From Quadrisphaera setariae (GTDB lineage: Bacteria > Actinomycetota > Actinomycetes > Actinomycetales > Quadrisphaeraceae): DNA of 64,000 nucleotides. Position 1 is the first letter of the stretch; the number at the start of each line of letters is the position of its first letter. Where the stretch lies: the NCBI RefSeq assembly GCF_008041935.1, contig NZ_VKAC01000004.1, forward strand, positions 186,001 through 250,000, read 5' to 3'. Of this stretch, positions 34,140 to 42,947 are shown in pieces. The translations under genes and the position numbers were made by a program. The notes under the pieces were generated by a model, which saw only the letters and a list, made by a program, of their open reading frames with translations, made no database searches and was not told the origin of the DNA.

Positions 34140-36899
34140 GTGGTGGCGGGGCGACGAGGCGCTGGGCGCCCGGTGTGGCAGCACCTGGCGGTGCTCGCCG
34201 TGCTGCCTCTGCTCGCCACGGCGCTGCTGGGCGCAGAGGCCGTGCGGGTGCGCGCCGAGGAGGTCGCCCACGTCCGGACCGCTCAGCAGCAGCTGGAGGC
34301 GAGCCGGCAGCTCGACGCGCTGCGCCGCGCCGTCGACCAGGAGGTGCTCCCCACGCTCGCGCTGGCCGTGGCCCGCGACCCGGTGGCCTCCGCCCGCGCG
34401 GGCTTCGACGTCGGTGGCACCGCCGAGCGGCTGCTGGCCGACGGCCCGGCGGCGCAGGCGGCCGCCCGCGCCGCCACCGACGCCGCGCTGGACGCGGTGG
34501 ACCAGGGCCGGGCGGCGCCGGCGGCGCAGCTGGCGCGCTCGCAGCTGCGCCTCGTGCGCGAGGCCGCCGACCAGGGCACGCCCAGCCCCGACACCCTCTC
34601 CTGGTGCTACCTGCAGGCCTCCGACGCGCTCCTGGTGGCCGAGCGCGGTGCCGCGGTGCGCGCCGGGAGCGCGGGGCTGCGCGCGCACAGCGCGGTGGCC
34701 GTCAACGACGTCGGGCTGGTGGTCGAGCTCACCGGCCTGGCCAGCCGGCAGCTGCCCCTGCTCTTCACCGCCGCGGTGCTCCCCGTGAACCTGCGCGGGC
34801 CCGTGATGCGGAAGTGGCGCGGCGTCTCCGGCAGCTACGACCTGCAGACCGGTGCCGCCTCGGGTCTGTCCACCGCGCAGCTGCGCGCCAGCTGGACCGC
34901 TGCCGTCAGCGACCTGCGCCACGAGCGCCTGGGGCACCAGCTGGGCGCGTCCGACGCGCTCACCCGCGGTGCTCCTGGGGAGCTGACGCCCACGTCACTG
35001 CTGCTGCTGCGGCAGTCGAGCGCCGAGCGCGACCTGGCGCTGTCCCGGGTGCTCGACCAGGCGCTGGCGGGCGCGACCGCGGCGTCGTCGGCGGAGCTGG
35101 CGACCAGCGAGCGCGCCCTGGCCCTGACGGTGGCCCTGTGCCTGACGGCCCTGGCGACCTCCGCGGTGACGACCGTGGTGCTCGCGCGACGCCTCAGCGG
35201 TTCCCTGCGGCACCTCGCGGCGGCCGCCCGCAGCGCGCTGGAGGGCTCACCGCTGGCCCGCCGGGTGAGCGGGCCCCGCGAGGTGCGCGACGCCGGGGAC
35301 GCCCTGGAGAGCACCGCCGCCGGGCTGCGCCGGGTGGGCGAGCAGGTGGAGGCCGTCGCCCGGGGAGACCTCGCCGCCGCCCTGGCCCTCCCGGCCGCTC
35401 CCGGGCGGCTGGGACGGGCGGTGCAGACCTCGGTGGAGGCGGTGGTGCACGCCGTGGAGGCCCGCGACGCGCTGCGCGCCGAGCTCGTCCACCGCGCCTC
35501 CCACGACCCGCTCACGGGACTCGCCAACCGCGCGACGGTGCTCGCCGAGCTCGCCGCGGCGCTGGAGGTCGTCACAGCGCTCGCGCAGACGAGCGGACCG
35601 TCCGCCGGGGTGGCCCCCGCGGCGCCCGAGCCGGTGGCGGTGCTGTTCGTGGACCTCGACGGGTTCAAGCGCGTCAACGACCGCTGCGGCCACGCCGCTG
35701 GTGACGTCGTCCTGAGGACCGTGGCCGCCCGGCTCGTCGCGCAGGTGCGCACCGGGGACCTCGTGGCGCGCCTGGGCGGGGACGAGTTCGTGGTGCTGGT
35801 CCGCGGCGCGGAGCTGCCCGACGTCGTCGAGCTCGGGCGGCGGCTGGTCGAGGCCGTGCGCGAGCCCGTGCCGCTGGGGGCGGACGAGCCGGCGCAGTCG
35901 GTCGGCGCCAGCGTGGGCGTGGCGCTGTCGGCGGGCGCTCAGGACGACGACGCGTCCCGCGCCGGAGCGCGCCTGCTGGCCGAGGCCGACACGGCCGTCT
36001 ACCGCGCCAAGCGCGCGGGCCGGGGCCGGGTGGTCGTCTTCGACGGGGAGCTGCGCCGCGAGGAGGCCGAGCGCGCACGGCTCGTCACGGAGGTCCGCGC
36101 AGCGCTCGCCGCCGGTGACCTGGCGCTGCGGTGGGAGCCCGTCGCCAGCACCGCCGACGGCGCTCTGCTGGCGTGGCACGCCCTGCCGCACTGGGCGCGG
36201 CCCGGTGGCGGCTCGGTGCCGGCCTCGCGCTTGGTGGCCGCCGTGCAGGAGGCCGGCGCCGACCGCGAGCTCGGACGGTGGCTGCTCGGGGCGGCCCTGG
36301 CGCAGGCCGCGGCGTGGCGCAGCTGCGGGGCCGCGGGCTTCGGCGCCGAGCGGGCGCCGGTGGTCGCCGTCGCCGTCACCGACCGCCACGCCTGCGACCA
36401 GCGCCTCCTGGACGACGTCACCGACGCGCTGGTCGCCGCGGACGTGCCGCCCGAGTCGCTGACCGTCATCGCCGGCGAGTCAGCGGTGGGTGCTGACCCC
36501 GCGGCGTCGTGGCACCTGGGGGCGCTGCGCGCGATGGGCGTGAGGATCGCGGTGATCGGGGTGGGCAGCACCCCCGTGTGCGACCTGCCGGCGCTGCCGG
36601 CGCACGCCGTGTCGCTGTCGGAGGAGCTCACCACCTCCGACGACCCGGTCCACCACCGCGTCGTGGAGCTCCTCGCGGTGGCGGCGCGCTCGGTCGGCGC
36701 CGACGTGGTGGCCACGGGCGTGGCCACCACCGGACAGCTCGGGAGGGCGCGGGCCGCCGGTGCCCACGCGGTCCGCGGGCCGCTCGTGGGACGCCCGATG
36801 ACGGCCGAGCAGGCCGCCGCGCTGCCGCTGCCGCTCCCCCTGCCGGTCGCGGCGGCGCCAGCGACGAGGAGCGCGGTGCCGGTCAGCTCGCCGGTGTGA
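34140..36899 (+). CDS. Membrane GGDEF diguanylate cyclase with degenerate EAL domain
   Basis: 919 residues. A membrane helix at ~13-35 and another at ~320-345 flank a ~290-residue periplasmic or external sensor with a nitrate/nitrite-sensing-like helical look. A HAMP-like linker follows (SGPREVRDAGDALESTAAGL), then GGDEF: SHDPLTGLANRATV, DLDGFKRVNDRCGHAAGD and RLGGDEFVVLV at ~545, catalytically complete. The C-terminal EAL-like domain lacks the key residues: the EAL position reads WHALPHW and the DDFGTG loop reads VIGVGST, so c-di-GMP hydrolysis is not expected. GTG start 34140. Its end overlaps the convergent phosphoribosyltransferase gene by 17 bp. Confidence 0.87.
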   Translation: MVAGRRGAGRPVWQHLAVLAVLPLLATALLGAEAVRVRAEEVAHVRTAQQQLEASRQLDALRRAVDQEVLPTLALAVARDPVASARAGFDVGGTAERLLADGPAAQAAARAATDAALDAVDQGRAAPAAQLARSQLRLVREAADQGTPSPDTLSWCYLQASDALLVAERGAAVRAGSAGLRAHSAVAVNDVGLVVELTGLASRQLPLLFTAAVLPVNLRGPVMRKWRGVSGSYDLQTGAASGLSTAQLRASWTAAVSDLRHERLGHQLGASDALTRGAPGELTPTSLLLLRQSSAERDLALSRVLDQALAGATAASSAELATSERALALTVALCLTALATSAVTTVVLARRLSGSLRHLAAAARSALEGSPLARRVSGPREVRDAGDALESTAAGLRRVGEQVEAVARGDLAAALALPAAPGRLGRAVQTSVEAVVHAVEARDALRAELVHRASHDPLTGLANRATVLAELAAALEVVTALAQTSGPSAGVAPAAPEPVAVLFVDLDGFKRVNDRCGHAAGDVVLRTVAARLVAQVRTGDLVARLGGDEFVVLVRGAELPDVVELGRRLVEAVREPVPLGADEPAQSVGASVGVALSAGAQDDDASRAGARLLAEADTAVYRAKRAGRGRVVVFDGELRREEAERARLVTEVRAALAAGDLALRWEPVASTADGALLAWHALPHWARPGGGSVPASRLVAAVQEAGADRELGRWLLGAALAQAAAWRSCGAAGFGAERAPVVAVAVTDRHACDQRLLDDVTDALVAADVPPESLTVIAGESAVGADPAASWHLGALRAMGVRIAVIGVGSTPVCDLPALPAHAVSLSEELTTSDDPVHHRVVELLAVAARSVGADVVATGVATTGQLGRARAAGAHAVRGPLVGRPMTAEQAAALPLPLPLPVAAAPATRSAVPVSSPV

Positions 36900-37365
36900 C
36901 CGGCCCCTGCGCCGACCAGGGGAAGTCGATCCACCGGTCGGTGCGCTTCCAGACGTACTCGCACTGCACGATCGAGCGGGGCTTGTCGTAGATCACCGCG
37001 GACCTGACCTCGCTGACGTGCCCGGCGCAGAAGTCGAGCACCATGCGCAGCGTGCGGCCGGAGTCGGCGACGTCGTCGACGACGAGCACGCGGCTGCCGG
37101 CGATGTCCACGGCCTGCAGCACCGGCGGCAGCACCACCGGCACGGGGAGGCGCTCGTCCACGCCCGTGTAGAACTCGACGTTCATCACGGCGGTGTTCTT
37201 CACGCCGAGCGCGTAGGCGATGGCACCGCCGGGCACGAGGCCTCCGCGGGCGATCGCGAGCACCACCTCGGGCTCGTAGCCGCTGTCGGCGACCTGCTGC
37301 GCGAGCTCGCGCGCGGCCGTGCCGAACAGGTCCCAGGTGAGCACCTCGCGCGGCGCGGTGGTCAT
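36883..37365 (-). CDS. Phosphoribosyltransferase (purine PRTase-like)
   Basis: 160 residues from the ATG at 37365; GTG 37392 is an alternative 9 codons upstream. The PRPP-binding loop is VLVVDDVADSGRTLRM (residues ~90-105), preceded by VLAIARGGLVPGGAIAYALG and followed by IYDKPRSIVQCEYVWKRTDRWIDFPW. This resembles Gpt/hypoxanthine-xanthine type PRTases of archaea and actinobacteria. Likely role is purine-base salvage with PRPP; exact base preference cannot be read. It converges on the GGDEF gene with a 17-bp overlap and lies 37 bp downstream of the Nei gene on the same strand. Confidence 0.85.
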   Translation of the reverse strand: MTTAPREVLTWDLFGTAARELAQQVADSGYEPEVVLAIARGGLVPGGAIAYALGVKNTAVMNVEFYTGVDERLPVPVVLPPVLQAVDIAGSRVLVVDDVADSGRTLRMVLDFCAGHVSEVRSAVIYDKPRSIVQCEYVWKRTDRWIDFPWSAQGPVTPAS

Positions 37366-37402
37366 CTCGCCGCTCGTCTGGCCGGTCGTCACGAGCGCCA
37401 GC

Positions 37403-38305
37403 CTAGGGCTGGGCCCTCGGCCGCAGGGGCTGCCCGGTCCGCCCGGTCTGCGGGGTCTGCAGCGGGGAGGGGCCGGGCTGGCAGTGGGGGCACCACCACG
37501 TGCGGCGGCGGACGCCCGCGGCGGCGTCGTCGTCCTCCGGGACACCTGCCACCTCCGCGACCACCTCCACCCGGGTGCCGCAGCGGCGGCACGGCTGCCC
37601 GGCCCGGCCGGCCACCCAGTGCTCCTGCCCGGGGCGGGTGTTTCCGGTGGTCACCTGGTAGCCGGTGACCCCGGCCGCTGAGGCCCTCAGGGCGCGCGCC
37701 GCCCTCACCACGAGGCGCGCCACCCCGGCCTCGCCCAGCTCGGCCACGGGCGTCCACGGGCTGCGACCGGTGAGGAAGCACAGCTCGTTGGCCCACAGGT
37801 TGCCCAGCCCTGCCACGAGGCGCTGGTCGAGCAGGGCCGCGGCCAGCGGGCGGGACGGTTCACCGGCGAGGCGCGCCGCGGCGGCCGGGACGTCGAGGTC
37901 GGGGTCGAGCAGGTCCGGGCCCAGGTGCCCGGTGGCGCGGTGCTCGTCGGCGGTGCGCAGCAGCTCCACCACGGGCATCCGCAGCCCCGCGGCGGTGCGC
38001 TGCTCGTCGGTGACCAGCAGCACGCGGACGTCCGGGAGGAGCCGTGCGGGCAGCCGCTTGCCGGGGCCGAGCAGCGCCCAGTCGCCGTCCATGAGCAGGT
38101 GCGTGTGCAGGGTGAGGGCCTCACCGGCGAGGTCGAACCGCGTCAGGAGGTGCTTGCCGTGGGTGGCGACGCCGAGGACGCGGGCGCCGGCCAGGTCTGC
38201 GGTGGCGTGCGCGGGGACGTTCAGCCGGCCGTGGACCAGGGTGCGGCCCTCGAGCAGCGGGCGCAGGCGCCGCGCGAGCCGCGCGACGGTGTCTCCCTCG
38301 GGCAC
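37403..38305 (-). CDS. nei2: Fpg/Nei-family DNA glycosylase (endonuclease VIII-like)
   Basis: Base-excision repair glycosylase/AP lyase for oxidised bases, 300 residues. The N-terminal MPEGDT places the catalytic Pro2 (after Met removal) and Glu3, with MPEGDTV typical of Nei. HGKHLLTRF and THLLMDGDW follow. The helix-two-turn-helix is LLDQRLVAGLGNLWANELCF, and the zinc finger is CRRCGTRV with CPHCQ. Similar to mycobacterial Nei2. The C-terminal ~20 residues after the zinc finger are Pro/Thr/Gln-rich. It is a DNA-repair companion to udgX in the window, though distant. Confidence 0.9.
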   Translation of the reverse strand: MPEGDTVARLARRLRPLLEGRTLVHGRLNVPAHATADLAGARVLGVATHGKHLLTRFDLAGEALTLHTHLLMDGDWALLGPGKRLPARLLPDVRVLLVTDEQRTAAGLRMPVVELLRTADEHRATGHLGPDLLDPDLDVPAAAARLAGEPSRPLAAALLDQRLVAGLGNLWANELCFLTGRSPWTPVAELGEAGVARLVVRAARALRASAAGVTGYQVTTGNTRPGQEHWVAGRAGQPCRRCGTRVEVVAEVAGVPEDDDAAAGVRRRTWWCPHCQPGPSPLQTPQTGRTGQPLRPRAQP

Positions 38306-38353
38306 CCCTCGATCCTCACCCGCCGCGCCGCGCGCGGCGACCCCGGTCCAGCG

Positions 38354-39808
38354 TCAGTCGCGCGACGAGGGGTCCGCCAGGCGGACGGCGGCCACGCACG
38401 AGGTGGCACCGGCTTCACCGGCCAGGCGCAGCGCCTCCAGGACCAGCGAGGGCTCGTGCTCGACGGCCCGCCGTGCCGCCCGCGCCCGCGCCAGCTCGGC
38501 GATCCGGGCCGCGGGCTGCGGCGCACCGTGCAGCAGGAGCACCGCCACGAGCGCGACCGCAGAACCGGTGACGGCCAGACCCGCTCCCACCACCATCGTG
38601 GCCCGCAGCCCGAAGCCCGCCGCCAGCACCTGCGCCCCTGCAGCGGCGCCCAGCGCGTTGGCGGCGTTGAAGGCCGCCTGGTTGAACGCCGAGGCCATGA
38701 GCCCGGACCCGGGAGCCACGGAGATCGTCCGGTTCATGAGCGCCGGGCCCACGAAGAACGCCAGCACGGCGAAGACGACGAGACCCACCAGCGCACCCGC
38801 CGGGGAGCCCGACAGGACCAGCAGCAGCAGGCAGGACAGGCCCAGCCCGAGCAGGCCCAGCACCACGGCGGCCTCGGGGAACCTGTCCGCCGTGCGGCCG
38901 CCGAGCAGGGTCCCCGCGACGGTGCCCAGGCCGTAGACGACGAGCACCCACGCGACCGCGCCGGCGGAGAAGCCGGCGACGTCGGTGAGGATCGGCGCGA
39001 CGTAGCTGTAGACGGCGAAGAGGCCGCCGGTGCCGATGGCGGTGGCGGCCAGCGTCAGCAGCACCTGCGGTCGGGCGAGGTCGGCCATCTCCTGGCGCAG
39101 CGGGGTGGCGGTGTCGCGGCGCAGCGGCACCCAGCGCAGCACCGCGAGCGCCGTCGCCACGCCGAGCAGGCCGATGGCGGCGAACGCCCAGCGCCAGCCG
39201 AGGTGCTGGCCGAGCAGCGTGCCGAACGGCACGCCCAGCACCTGCGCGACGGTGAGGCCGGTGAAGACCCGGCTGATGGCGGAGGCCGCCTTGCCGGGGG
39301 CCGCGAGGCGGCTGGCCACCACCGCCGCGACGCCGAAGAACGAGCCGTGCGACAGCCCCGTGACGAACCGGCCCACCAGGAGTCCGTCGTAGCCCGGCGC
39401 CAGCGCTGTGACGGCGTGGCCGAGCACGAACAGCGCCATCAGCCCGGTGAGCACGCGCTGGTGGGGGAAGCGGGTGGACAGCGCCGTGAGCGTCGGGGCG
39501 CCGGCGACGACGCCGAGCGCGTACGCCGAGATCGCGTACCCGACCGCCGGCACGGAGACGCGCAGGTCGGCGGCGACCTGCGGCAGCAGGCCCATCATGA
39601 GGAACTCGGTGGAGCCGATGGCGAAGGCGCCGATGGCCAGAGCGAGCAGGGCCGGTCCGGGCCGGGCGGCGGCGGGGGGCCCCTCGGACGAGCTCGGGGC
39701 GTGCTGGGGTGCGTCCACGGCGTGCGCGGCCTCCGGTCTGGCGTGCTGGTCTGCGTGCAGCCCTGCGGGCAGGGGGTCGGGTCGGCTGCGCTGTCGTCCC
39801 GCTGCCAT
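38354..39808 (-). CDS. MFS transporter, DHA1 (AraJ/YdhP-like) family
   Basis: 484 residues with twelve likely membrane helices beginning at ALLALAIGAFAIGSTEFLMMGLLP, the characteristic first helix of the AraJ/YdhP/NepI branch. Motif A-like LSTRFPHQRVL and RFVTGLSHGSFFGVAAVVAS are present. The first ~50 residues are hydrophilic and may indicate that the true start is further in. The C-terminal ~60 residues form a polar Ala/Arg-rich tail, unusual for this family. Drug or sugar export is the usual role; substrate unknown. Divergent from the PPOX gene with 23 bp between starts. Confidence 0.87.
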   Translation of the reverse strand: MAAGRQRSRPDPLPAGLHADQHARPEAAHAVDAPQHAPSSSEGPPAAARPGPALLALAIGAFAIGSTEFLMMGLLPQVAADLRVSVPAVGYAISAYALGVVAGAPTLTALSTRFPHQRVLTGLMALFVLGHAVTALAPGYDGLLVGRFVTGLSHGSFFGVAAVVASRLAAPGKAASAISRVFTGLTVAQVLGVPFGTLLGQHLGWRWAFAAIGLLGVATALAVLRWVPLRRDTATPLRQEMADLARPQVLLTLAATAIGTGGLFAVYSYVAPILTDVAGFSAGAVAWVLVVYGLGTVAGTLLGGRTADRFPEAAVVLGLLGLGLSCLLLLVLSGSPAGALVGLVVFAVLAFFVGPALMNRTISVAPGSGLMASAFNQAAFNAANALGAAAGAQVLAAGFGLRATMVVGAGLAVTGSAVALVAVLLLHGAPQPAARIAELARARAARRAVEHEPSLVLEALRLAGEAGATSCVAAVRLADPSSRD

Positions 39809-39831
39809 CTTCCCAGCCCTAGGCTGCCGCT

Positions 39832-40305
39832 GTGGCCACCCACGCCGAAGCCGCTGACTCCGCGGCGCTCATCGCTCTGAGCCGGAACAGCTACGTCCGC
39901 CTGACCACGTTCCGCCGCAGCGGCGCACCCGTCCCCACCCCGGTGTGGGTGGTGGCCGACAGGTCCGCGCTCGGCGGGCGCGACGGGGACCTGCTCGTCA
40001 TCACGGGCGCCCAGGCCGGCAAGGTCAAGCGCCTGCGCCACAACGGCCGGGTGCTGCTGGTGCCGTGCGACCGCCGCGGCACCCCCCGCCCCGGCGCGAC
40101 CGAGCTGGAGGCCCTCGCCGAGGTGGTGGTCGACCCGGCCGTCGTCCGCCGGCTGCGCCTGCTCGTGCAGATCAAGCACCCGCTGCTGGGCAGGGTCCTG
40201 CTCGGCGGTCAGCGCGCGGGTGCCGCGGCGGCGCGCAGGCGCGGCAGGACGCCGCCGGAGCAGGTCGCGCTGCGCATCCACCCGCTGCAGCCCCGGGAGT
40301 CCTAG
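39832..40305 (+). CDS. PPOX-class (split-barrel) flavin/F420-dependent oxidoreductase
   Basis: 157 residues of the FMN/F420-binding split-barrel fold: RNSYVRLTTFRRSGAPVPTP and VWVVADRS at the N-terminus, GKVKRLRHNGRVLLVPCD in the middle, and EVVVDPAVVRRL. Such PPOX-type proteins in actinobacteria usually bind F420 or FMN and reduce or shuttle various compounds; no specific substrate can be named. The C-terminal QVALRIHPLQPRE closes the barrel. GTG 39832. The aldo/keto reductase follows 74 bp downstream on the same strand. Confidence 0.85.
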   Translation: MATHAEAADSAALIALSRNSYVRLTTFRRSGAPVPTPVWVVADRSALGGRDGDLLVITGAQAGKVKRLRHNGRVLLVPCDRRGTPRPGATELEALAEVVVDPAVVRRLRLLVQIKHPLLGRVLLGGQRAGAAAARRRGRTPPEQVALRIHPLQPRES

Positions 40306-40379
40306 CCCGCAGTCCCAGCCGCCCGGTCCCCGCCGCCTCGGCGTGCGGGACCGCGCCAGCAGGCGCAGCGTGGGGAGGC

Positions 40380-41402
40380 GTGGACACCCGCACACTGGGA
40401 CGCACCGGCGTCCAGGTCAGCCCGCTCTGCCTCGGCGCCATGATGTTCGGCGCGTGGGGCAACCCCGACCACGACGACTCGATCCGCATCATCCACCGCG
40501 CGCTCGACGCGGGCATCAGCTTCGTGGACACGGCCGACGTGTACGCGCAGGGCGAGAGCGAGGAGATCGTCGGCAAGGCCCTCGCGGGACGGCGCGACGA
40601 GGTGGTGCTCGCCACCAAGGCCCACGGCCAGATGGGCGACGGCGCCAACCGGCAGGGCAACTCCCGGCGCTGGCTCGTGCGCGCCGTCGAAGACAGCCTG
40701 CGCCGCCTGCAGACGGACTGGATCGACCTCTACCAGGTCCACCGGCCCGACCCCACCGTCGAGACCGAGGAGACCCTGGCAGCGCTCACGGACCTGCAGC
40801 GCGCGGGGAAGATCCGGTACTTCGGCTCCTCGACGTTCCCCGCCCACGAGGTGGTGGAGGGGCAGTGGATCGCCAAGGAGCGCGGGCTGTCGCGGTACGT
40901 CACCGAGCAGCCGCCGTACTCGGTCCTCGTGCGCGGCGTCGAGCGCGACGTGCTGCCCGTCGCGCAGCAGCACGGCCTGGGCGTGCTGCCGTGGAGCCCG
41001 CTGGCCGGCGGCTGGCTCACCGGGCGCTACCGCAGGGGTCAGGAGGCGCCGACGTCGTCGCGGGCCCAGCGCACCCCGGCGCGGTTCGACCTGTCGACAC
41101 CGGAGAACCAGCGCAAGCTCGACGCCGCCGAGGCCCTGGCCGTCCTGGCCGACGAGGCCGGGGTGTCGCTGGTCCACCTGGCGCTCGCGTTCGTGCTGCG
41201 CCACCCGGCCGTGACCAGCCCGATCATCGGGCCGCGCACGATGGAGCAGCTGGAGAGCCAGCTCGGCGCCGTCGACGTCGTGCTCACCGACGACGTCCTC
41301 GACCGGATCGACGAGATCGTGCCGCCGGGGACCACCCTCGCCTCCGCCGACGCCGGCTACGTCCCGCCGTCGCTCACCGACGCCTCGCTGCGCCGCCGCT
41401 GA
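40380..41402 (+). CDS. Aldo/keto reductase
   Basis: 340-residue TIM-barrel NADPH-dependent reductase. The GTG at 40380 gives the canonical N-terminus (DTRTLGRTGVQVSPLCLGAM) and has a GGGGAGG just upstream. Catalytic tetrad: Asp and Tyr in VDTADVYAQGES, Lys in VVLATKAHG and His in YQVHRPDP. C-terminal NADP-binding part SPIIGPRTMEQLESQLGAV. Resembles the AKR11/YajO group acting on aldehydes and quinones; substrate unknown. Followed by a long inverted repeat shared with the convergent formaldehyde dehydrogenase. Confidence 0.9.
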   Translation: MDTRTLGRTGVQVSPLCLGAMMFGAWGNPDHDDSIRIIHRALDAGISFVDTADVYAQGESEEIVGKALAGRRDEVVLATKAHGQMGDGANRQGNSRRWLVRAVEDSLRRLQTDWIDLYQVHRPDPTVETEETLAALTDLQRAGKIRYFGSSTFPAHEVVEGQWIAKERGLSRYVTEQPPYSVLVRGVERDVLPVAQQHGLGVLPWSPLAGGWLTGRYRRGQEAPTSSRAQRTPARFDLSTPENQRKLDAAEALAVLADEAGVSLVHLALAFVLRHPAVTSPIIGPRTMEQLESQLGAVDVVLTDDVLDRIDEIVPPGTTLASADAGYVPPSLTDASLRRR

Positions 41403-41440
41403 GCCCGCCGTCGGCGCCGACCCCCGGCGCCGGACGGGCG

Positions 41441-41519
41441 CGTGACGCCGGACGTGCAGAAGTCCTCGGTGGGAACTCCTCAGCCCCGCTCGGCGGGGTT
41501 CTGCACGTCCGGCGTCACG
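41441..41519. terminator. Bidirectional terminator with 21-bp perfect arms
   Basis: CGTGACGCCGGACGTGCAGA plus A (41441-41461) is exactly complementary to 41499-41519. The 37-nt loop contains an inner hairpin CCCCGC/GCGGGG. It sits between the convergent aldo/keto reductase and formaldehyde dehydrogenase genes. Its loop contains GTGGGAACTCCTCAGC, nearly repeated at about 50263-50278. Confidence 0.8.
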
Positions 41520-41532
41520 GCCGGCGGTCGGG

Positions 41533-42747
41533 TCAGCGCTTGATGACGCCGTGCGGGTCGAGCACGTACTTCTTGGCGGCGCCCTTGTCGAAGTCGGCGT
41601 AGCCCTGGGGCGCCTCCTCCAGCGAGATCGGCGTGGCGTTGACGGCCTTCGCGATCTGCACCCGGTCGTGGAGGATCGCCATCATCAGGCCGCGGTGGTA
41701 CTTCATCACCGGGCACTGCCCCGTGGTGAAGGACAGCGACTTGGCCCAGCCCGTGCCGAGGTCGAGGGAGAGCGCTCCGCGCTTGGCGGCGTCATCCACA
41801 CCGCCCGGGTCACCGGTGACGTACAGGCCCGGGATGCCCATCGCACCACCGGCCGCGGTGATCTCCATGAGGGAGTTCAGCACCGTGGCCGGGGCCTCCG
41901 TGCCGGCGCCGGAGCCGTGGCCGCGGGCCTCGAAGCCCACGGCGTCGACGCCGCAGTCGACCTCGGGGACGCCGAGGATCTGCTCGATCTGGTCCTTCGG
42001 GTCTCCCTGGGAGACGTCGACGGTCTCGCAGCCGAAGGCGCGCGCCGCGGCGAGGCGGTCCTCGTTGAGGTCACCGACGATGACGACGGCGGCACCCAGC
42101 AGCTGGGCACCAGCCGCCGCGGCCAGCCCCACGGGGCCGGCGCCGGCGATGTAGACCGTGCTCCCCACGCCCACGCCCGCGGTGACGCAGCCGTGGAAGC
42201 CGGTCGGGAAGATGTCCGACAGCATCGTCAGGTCGAGGATCTTCTCCATCGCCTGGTCCTTGTCCGGGAACTTCAGCAGGTTCCAGTCCGCGTAGGGCAC
42301 GAGGACGTACTCGGCCTGGCCACCGACCCAGCCACCCATGTCGACGTACCCGTACGCCGAGCCGGGGCGGTCGGGGTTGACGTTGAGGCAGATGCCGGTC
42401 TTGCGCTCCTTGCAGTTGCGACAGCGGCCGCACGCGATGTTGAAGGGGACCGAGACGAGGTCGCCCACCTTGATGAACTCGACGTCCGGGCCGACCTCGA
42501 CCACCTCGCCGGTGATCTCGTGGCCCAGGACCAGGCCCTCGGGGGCGGTGGTGCGGCCGCGGACCATGTGCTGGTCGGACCCGCAGATGTTGGTGGAGAC
42601 GGTCTTGAGGATGACGCCGTGGCGCACCGGCCGCCCCACGTTGGCGGGGTTGACGCCCGGACCGTCCTTGAGCTCGAAGGTCGGGTAGTCGATGTCGACG
42701 ACGTCGACACCGTGTCCGTTGTAGGCCACAGCGCGGTTGCTGCTCAT
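41533..42747 (-). CDS. fdhA: Glutathione-independent formaldehyde dehydrogenase
   Basis: Zinc NAD-dependent dehydrogenase turning formaldehyde into formate. 404 residues from the ATG at 42747 (GGAG upstream); the longer open frame is rejected. It resembles Pseudomonas putida PFDH closely: FELKDGPGVNPANVGRPVRH, NICGSDQHMVRGRT (catalytic zinc), GHEITGEVVEVGPDVEF, structural zinc CGRCRNCKERKTGIC, and NAD motif YIAGAGPVGLAAAAGAQLLG with GDLNEDRL. The C-terminal loop region YVTGDPGGVDDAAKRG is also typical. The product formate is the substrate of the selenoprotein at 18690-22163. Confidence 0.92.
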   Translation of the reverse strand: MSSNRAVAYNGHGVDVVDIDYPTFELKDGPGVNPANVGRPVRHGVILKTVSTNICGSDQHMVRGRTTAPEGLVLGHEITGEVVEVGPDVEFIKVGDLVSVPFNIACGRCRNCKERKTGICLNVNPDRPGSAYGYVDMGGWVGGQAEYVLVPYADWNLLKFPDKDQAMEKILDLTMLSDIFPTGFHGCVTAGVGVGSTVYIAGAGPVGLAAAAGAQLLGAAVVIVGDLNEDRLAAARAFGCETVDVSQGDPKDQIEQILGVPEVDCGVDAVGFEARGHGSGAGTEAPATVLNSLMEITAAGGAMGIPGLYVTGDPGGVDDAAKRGALSLDLGTGWAKSLSFTTGQCPVMKYHRGLMMAILHDRVQIAKAVNATPISLEEAPQGYADFDKGAAKKYVLDPHGVIKR

Positions 42748-42853
42748 GCACGCTCCCGAGGTGAGCCGGGCACCCGCGTCACCGCTGACGCCGACGTCCC
42801 GGTGGCTCCGACCGTAGAGGGCCGACTCCTCTCGTTCAACACCGGGGGGCCTG

Positions 42854-42880
42854 TGATGCATCAGAGGAACATCAGATGTT
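42854..42880. promoter_or_regulatory. Candidate operator: two adjacent palindromes upstream of fdhA
   Basis: TGATGCATCA (42854-42863, perfect) and AACATCAGATGTT (42868-42880, perfect, odd centre) lie in an AT-richer patch about 107 bp upstream of the fdhA start and 68 bp upstream of the DUF2945 start. The two share ATCA/TGAT half-sites. They suit a dimeric repressor or activator, but no regulator gene is adjacent. Confidence 0.5.
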
Positions 42881-42947
42881 GATCTTCCGGTGGTCAGCCG
42901 AACGGGTGCCGCAGGTGTGGACGGCCGCGCACGGGGCAGGAGGGGGC

